Shown here: piece by piece, positions 60,494-64,000 of the stretch | Position numbering within the stretch: position 1 is the stretch's first letter | How the letters are laid out: each line of letters begins with the position of its first letter | Made by a program: the position numbers and the translations under genes | NCBI GenBank assembly: GCA_965366625.1 | Contig: CBDUGP010000026.1 | Span: 1-64,000, forward strand | From: JAUIJL01 sp965366625 | GTDB taxonomy: Bacteria > Acidobacteriota > Thermoanaerobaculia > Multivoradales > J023 | Direction of reading: 5' to 3' | DNA length: 64,000 nt | Notes under the pieces: generated by a model | Database searches by the model: none | What the model was told of the DNA's origin: nothing | The model's input: the letters and a program-made list of their open reading frames with translations, nothing else

Positions 60494-61339
60494 ATGCCTG
60501 AATCCCTATCCCCCTTATTCGCCTCCACCGAGCTGGCCGCGCGGGTCGAGGGCGCAGAAGCACGGCTGATTGCCGACAGCACCGAAGCCATCGTGGCGCG
60601 CGGTGTCGACCAGGCGATAACCCTGCCGATCGCCGGTGGCGTCGCGAGTTGGGCCGGTCCGGGCTCGCCGCTGAATAAGGTCGCGGGTGTCGGATTCTCG
60701 GGACCTTTGGACGGGGCCGAGCTGACGCAGGTCGAGCGGGCCTTCGCCGAGCGCGACACGGCTGTGCAAATCGAGCTGTCGTGTTTGGCGGAGCCTTCCA
60801 TCGCGCCCATGCTGTCGCGGCGGGGTTATTCGCTTCAAGGTTTCGAGAACGTGCTCGGACGTCGGTTGCCGATGGACGGGGCTCCTGCGGTCGGCGAACT
60901 CGAGATCGAGCAAGCGAAGAGTTCTGAAATCGAAGTTTGGATCGACACGGTGGTGACTGGATTCGCCCATCCCGACGTTCAGGGTGTGCCGTCGAGCGAA
61001 TCTTTTCCGCGCGAAGCGTTGCAGCAAGTCTTTCAAGATATGGCCGGCACGCCTGGATTACGGAGCTACCTCGTCCGACGGCAGGGCGAGATCGCCGGCG
61101 GCGGCAGCATGCGACTCTTCGACGGCGTCGTCACCCTTTGCGGGGCGGCGACTTTGCCACAGCACCGTCGACGCGGCGTGCAAAGCGGCCTGCTGGACCT
61201 ACGCTTGCACGAGGCGGCTAAAGCCGGCTGCGACTTGGCCGTGGTCACCACCCAACCGGGCTCCAAATCCCAGCAGAACGTGCAGCGAAAAGGTTTTCAT
61301 CTGCTCTACACCCGGGCCGTCTTGGTGCGGAAAGCCTAG
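60494..61339 (+). CDS. GNAT family N-acetyltransferase
   Basis: The protein has 281 residues from ATG 60494, with AAAGGA in front; upstream sequence of the same frame is the tandem-repeat DNA. The GNAT domain lies in the C-terminal half: SYLVRRQGEIAGGGSMRLFD, then CGAATLPQHRRRGVQSGLLDLRL as motif A with the R-R-x-G-V loop, and TTQPGSKSQQNVQRKGF as the closing helix. The first half resembles a degenerate second GNAT copy. The substrate is unknown. It converges with the MscS gene, overlapping it by 4 bp at the stop codons. Confidence 0.9.
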   Translation: MPESLSPLFASTELAARVEGAEARLIADSTEAIVARGVDQAITLPIAGGVASWAGPGSPLNKVAGVGFSGPLDGAELTQVERAFAERDTAVQIELSCLAEPSIAPMLSRRGYSLQGFENVLGRRLPMDGAPAVGELEIEQAKSSEIEVWIDTVVTGFAHPDVQGVPSSESFPREALQQVFQDMAGTPGLRSYLVRRQGEIAGGGSMRLFDGVVTLCGAATLPQHRRRGVQSGLLDLRLHEAAKAGCDLAVVTTQPGSKSQQNVQRKGFHLLYTRAVLVRKA

Positions 61340-63201
61340 CCGGCAGCCGCGGCTTCCGCCGGTGCCACAGGGGTTTTCACGCTTTCACGGTCGGCGGGTT
61401 TCTCGGGCTTCGGGTTGCTCGAGTCTTGTGGGGCCATCAAAACTCTCCTGCGCGGCAGGTAGAGGCCGTTCTCGTAGTCCTGCAACCACCGAATAATCTT
61501 TTCCCTGGAGTTGCACACCAATGACCACGCCCGGCTGGGATTCGCCGCGCCGCAGGTCAGCCGCACGGTCATGGTCTCGTCGTTGAACTCGGTCACCAGG
61601 GCTTTGGGCTCATCGCGACTTTCCAGCCAATTGTCGTCGTTCTTGACAATTTCGATGAATTTTTCGCGGATCTTTTCGACATCGGCCCGGTAATCGATTT
61701 TCAAGTAGATCGCCTGGACCAAATAGGGATCGGTTTTCGACCAATTCTCGAACCAATTGGAAATGAAATAACCCACTGGAAAAATCAAGCGCCGGTGATC
61801 CCACGTCCTGACGATGACATCGACGTAGGTGATGTCTTCGATGCGGCCCCATTGGCCTTCCACATACACCGTGTCGCCAATTCGAAAGGGTTGCGCTAGG
61901 GCGATTTGCAAGCCGGCGATGAGATTGCCCAAGACAGCTCGGCCGGCGATACTCAAGATCACCGCCAAGGCACCTGCCGAGGTCAGCATGGTCACGCCGA
62001 TGGTGTGAAAGATGTCGAGCTGTAATAGAACGACGGCGACGCCCAGAAGGGCCAGCACCAAAAGAATCACGTGACGCGCCACGGCGACTCGGGTCAGCAA
62101 CCGACCCCGGCTGGCGGATTCCTCGCCGTGATGGCTGCGAATTCGCTCCTTCAGCACCCGGTCGACGAAGAAGGTGATCGCCCGCATCACCAGCCACACC
62201 AAAGCCGATACAAAAAGGATCAGCGCCATGGGTTCAAGCACGGTGGCGACCTCACTCGGAAGCCCCAGGATCCAACCGAAGGCAAACCAAATCATCAGCG
62301 TGCAGAGGGTCATGGCCACCGGCCACTTTAATCCGGCGCAGAGGTTGGCGACCGCCGGTGAGTAGTGTCGGCTGCACCAGCGACTGGCTAGGGTGCCGGC
62401 CAGATACCCAGTGATCGGAGCCAGGATCAGGGTCAGCAAGAGCCCGAGCCATTGCCAAATCGGCAACCTTAGATGCCATCTCTCCCGTGCCCAGGTCGGC
62501 ATTTGCTGGGCCAACCCACTCGGCCCGTGGGCTGCCCAAAGGGCGTCGATATTGTCGACGGTTTGAGCCGAGAATCGCCAAAACGGAGGCCCTTCAGGAG
62601 CCTGGAGACGATGAATGTTGATCGGAATCGGCCTGCCGTCGACTTCGATCGAACCCAAGCGAATACCCCGCCGAGCCTTGCCGGTCATTGGACCGTTTTG
62701 CCCGAGGGTTTGATCGGCGATCAAGCCGTCAGCGCGATCGGGCACCCGATCCCAATCGATCCAAAGCTCTTGATTGAGAACATAGAAAAAGCGCTCTGCC
62801 AATAGGGCGCCTTGGGCTTCATCGAGATTGCCCAGCAAGCGGAAGTCGAGGGCCAGGGCCGCTTCGCTCCAATTTTCTTGGCGAGCGGAGATGACGAAAT
62901 GCTCGACACAGGCTTGGGGAGTTTCCAAGTTGATGCCGCTCTTCAGCTGGAAATCAGTGCCTCTCGAAGGCGCGGGAAATGTCGGCTCGGCAGCGCCCGG
63001 TTCCTGGGCTGTTAGGAGACCTGCGGTCAAAAACCACGCACAAACCAACCCGGCGAATCCGAGTCTCCAGAGCGGAGACCGTGTGGGCTGTGGGTTAGGG
63101 GCTCGGCTCAGTCTTGCCGAGGTGGGCCGTCTTGCCGAGGTGGGCCGAAGTGAAGAGCGGTAGATATGGGGTTCGTGGCAATTGACGTTCGAAGTCTGCA
63201 C
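61336..63201 (-). CDS. MscS-like channel with large N-terminal periplasmic domain
   Basis: The protein has up to 621 residues. A signal segment (about 44-65) is followed by a soluble region (about 66-245) and five membrane helices. The MscS core begins at about 385 with the pore-type helix TSAGALAVILSIAGRAVLGNLIAG, then LAQPFRIGDTVYVEGQWGRIEDI and the beta domain VRTWDHRRLIFPVGYFISNWFENWS. The C-terminal tail is Pro/Lys-rich. The GTG start at 63201 has no clear ribosome-binding site; a later start within the Arg-rich N-terminus is possible. Two 18-bp repeats lie in frame there. Confidence 0.9.
   Translation of the reverse strand: MQTSNVNCHEPHIYRSSLRPTSARRPTSARLSRAPNPQPTRSPLWRLGFAGLVCAWFLTAGLLTAQEPGAAEPTFPAPSRGTDFQLKSGINLETPQACVEHFVISARQENWSEAALALDFRLLGNLDEAQGALLAERFFYVLNQELWIDWDRVPDRADGLIADQTLGQNGPMTGKARRGIRLGSIEVDGRPIPINIHRLQAPEGPPFWRFSAQTVDNIDALWAAHGPSGLAQQMPTWARERWHLRLPIWQWLGLLLTLILAPITGYLAGTLASRWCSRHYSPAVANLCAGLKWPVAMTLCTLMIWFAFGWILGLPSEVATVLEPMALILFVSALVWLVMRAITFFVDRVLKERIRSHHGEESASRGRLLTRVAVARHVILLVLALLGVAVVLLQLDIFHTIGVTMLTSAGALAVILSIAGRAVLGNLIAGLQIALAQPFRIGDTVYVEGQWGRIEDITYVDVIVRTWDHRRLIFPVGYFISNWFENWSKTDPYLVQAIYLKIDYRADVEKIREKFIEIVKNDDNWLESRDEPKALVTEFNDETMTVRLTCGAANPSRAWSLVCNSREKIIRWLQDYENGLYLPRRRVLMAPQDSSNPKPEKPADRESVKTPVAPAEAAAAG
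63111..63146. repeat. 2 x 18-bp tandem repeat in the MscS-like gene
   Basis: GTCTTGCCGAGGTGGGCC is present twice in a row and keeps the frame, giving RPTSARRPTSAR in the predicted N-terminus before the signal segment. Confidence 0.93.
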
Positions 63202-63262
63202 GGAAAATGAAGCTCCCTCGTGTTTTATTCGGCTCGCGGACGCTCGGAATGCCCGGCTCGGT

Positions 63263-63446
63263 GAACTTAGCGGGTTACGCCCGCAAAACCTCCCGAGTTA
63301 GGGGGGCAGGGCTTGCCCCGGGCTTGCCCCCACCCGGGCGAGGCGAAGCCGAGCCGCTTCTTGAAGGAGAGCGGGAGGGCAAGCCCCTGTCCCACATCAA
63401 GTCATTGATAATCAATGGTTTGTGGAAGTTCCGAAACGTCGGTTAG
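63263..63446. repeat. Dispersed intergenic repeat, copy D (fullest)
   Basis: It starts GAACTTAGCGGGTTACGCCCGC, continues through GGGCTTGCCCCGGGCTTG and GAGGCGAAGCCGAGCCGCTT to AGAGCGGGAGGGCAAGCCCC, and ends GTTCCGAAACGTCGGTTAG. At about 184 bp it is the longest of the four copies. It lies between divergent genes. Confidence 0.85.
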
Positions 63447-63873
63447 CCAGGTCGATTTTGAAGATGGGAGCGCCCAGAAGAGTTGGGCCTTGCTGAGGGA
63501 TGTAATGGCCAAGGGAGGATGGGCCGCGTTACATCTGGACGCTCACTCCTTAGAAGGGAAAGCAAGAAGTAGGCCAGATGGTGCGTGAGTCGGCCTTGGG
63601 TTTCAAAAGCCTTGGCAGGCGGCATCTATTGGCCGGAAACGGCAATGCCGGGGGCAGAAGGGGCGAGGATTTTCGGCAACTTTTTGGAAAATCTACATCC
63701 GTTTTGTCGTTTTTACAGAGGTCTGGATCTCGTCGGGCACGACAAATTTTTTGGAACCGAACAGTGGAGGAACCGAACAGCGGAATTCGAGGGTCCATTC
63801 CAAATCGCTCGTCACGGTCGCGAAATTGGGTTGCTTTACCGGAATATAATCTGGCCATCATGGAGTTGTGCCG
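63447..63873. other. Intergenic region upstream of the methyltransferase
   Basis: The only structure seen is a 16-bp tandem pair (GGAACCGAACAGTGGA, then the same with one change) at 63752-63783, about 90 bp before the next start. The rest has no gene, terminator or known motif. Confidence 0.5.
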
Positions 63874-64000
63874 ATGACCTCAAATTTCGCTTCCGAGCTG
63901 AAGCTCATGCGTTTGTCCAATGCCTTCCAGATCTCCTGTGCGGTGCATACGGCGGCGCGGCTCGAGCTCGGGAGCCATCTCGATGCGCAGGGAAAAACCG
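63874..64000 (+). CDS. N-terminal part of a SAM-dependent O-methyltransferase
   Basis: The gene runs off the right edge after 42 codons. LKLMRLSNAFQISCAVHTAA followed by RLELGSHLDA fits the winged-helix dimerisation domain that opens class I O-methyltransferases (hydroxyneurosporene/caffeate type). The catalytic part is outside the window, so the substrate cannot be guessed. The ATG is supported by the family start; the ribosome-binding site is weak. Confidence 0.7.
   Translation, partial: MTSNFASELKLMRLSNAFQISCAVHTAARLELGSHLDAQGKT

Noticed and set aside
1..64000. CRISPR arrays, tRNA, rRNA and known riboswitches
   Set aside because: No regularly spaced repeats with unique spacers and no recognisable tRNA or rRNA sequence were seen on reading both strands; short tandem repeats here have no spacers.

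Overview
The window is about 64 kb of high-GC bacterial DNA, and the gene types point to Acidobacteriota, probably near Thermoanaerobaculia. The main signs are an orphan MacB/FtsX permease of the 'acidobacterial duplicated orphan permease' type, a Ser/Thr kinase-TPR protein coupled to a TIGR02999-type ECF sigma factor, CRTAC1/FG-GAP proteins and many multiheme cytochromes. The taxon is an inference. I see no tRNA, rRNA, CRISPR array, phage module or intact insertion sequence.

Layout. 0-11 kb: a Hanks kinase with a decayed cyclase domain, a DUF4287/DUF5655 protein, an AI-2E-type transporter, a secreted lipase-like protein, and a two-gene operon joining a cytochrome b561/multiheme c fusion to a CRTAC1-like protein. 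11-14 kb: a graspetide cluster (42-residue precursor plus two ATP-grasp ligases) beside a secreted protein with a knottin-like cysteine pattern. 14.5-23 kb: kinase-TPR plus ECF sigma, a secreted protein, glutaminase, a two-receiver protein and a small permease. 23-28 kb: a divergent cytochrome locus (monoheme c, NapC-like tetraheme and a small membrane protein; opposite strand, decaheme c and an MtrB-like barrel) that looks like an extracellular electron transfer conduit. 28-31.5 kb: a carboxyltransferase, a secreted protein, a kinase-TPR pseudogene and a cytochrome c.

31.7-41 kb is a stress-signalling region. A BON protein and a four-helix protein lie behind a near-perfect sigma-54 promoter. 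Next come an NtrC-type activator with a histidine-kinase-like dimerisation fragment, an MscS channel behind a second sigma-54 promoter, and a stressosome operon (RsbR, RsbS, RsbT, a kinase/SpoIIE-phosphatase fusion) that ends in a hybrid histidine kinase with an RsbT-like head rather than RsbU/SigB. 41-46 kb is one gene of about 1,700 codons: DUF4062, nSTAND NTPase, a membrane helix, YD-like repeats and a coiled tail, a candidate conflict or sensing protein. 46.6-64 kb is mixed: an SDR/DUF2867 protein, an SGNH hydrolase and its decayed copy, an exported HAD protein, two GNATs, a secreted beta-propeller-like protein, the orphan permease, very small ORFs, a PQQ-type propeller protein, a second MscS channel and the start of a methyltransferase.

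Two genome-scale patterns stand out. A family of intergenic repeats of up to about 185 bp has four copies here, two of them starting at stop codons. Tandem repeats of 13-18 bp occur at ten or more places: multiples of three inside genes, and 13, 14, 16 or 17 bp outside them.
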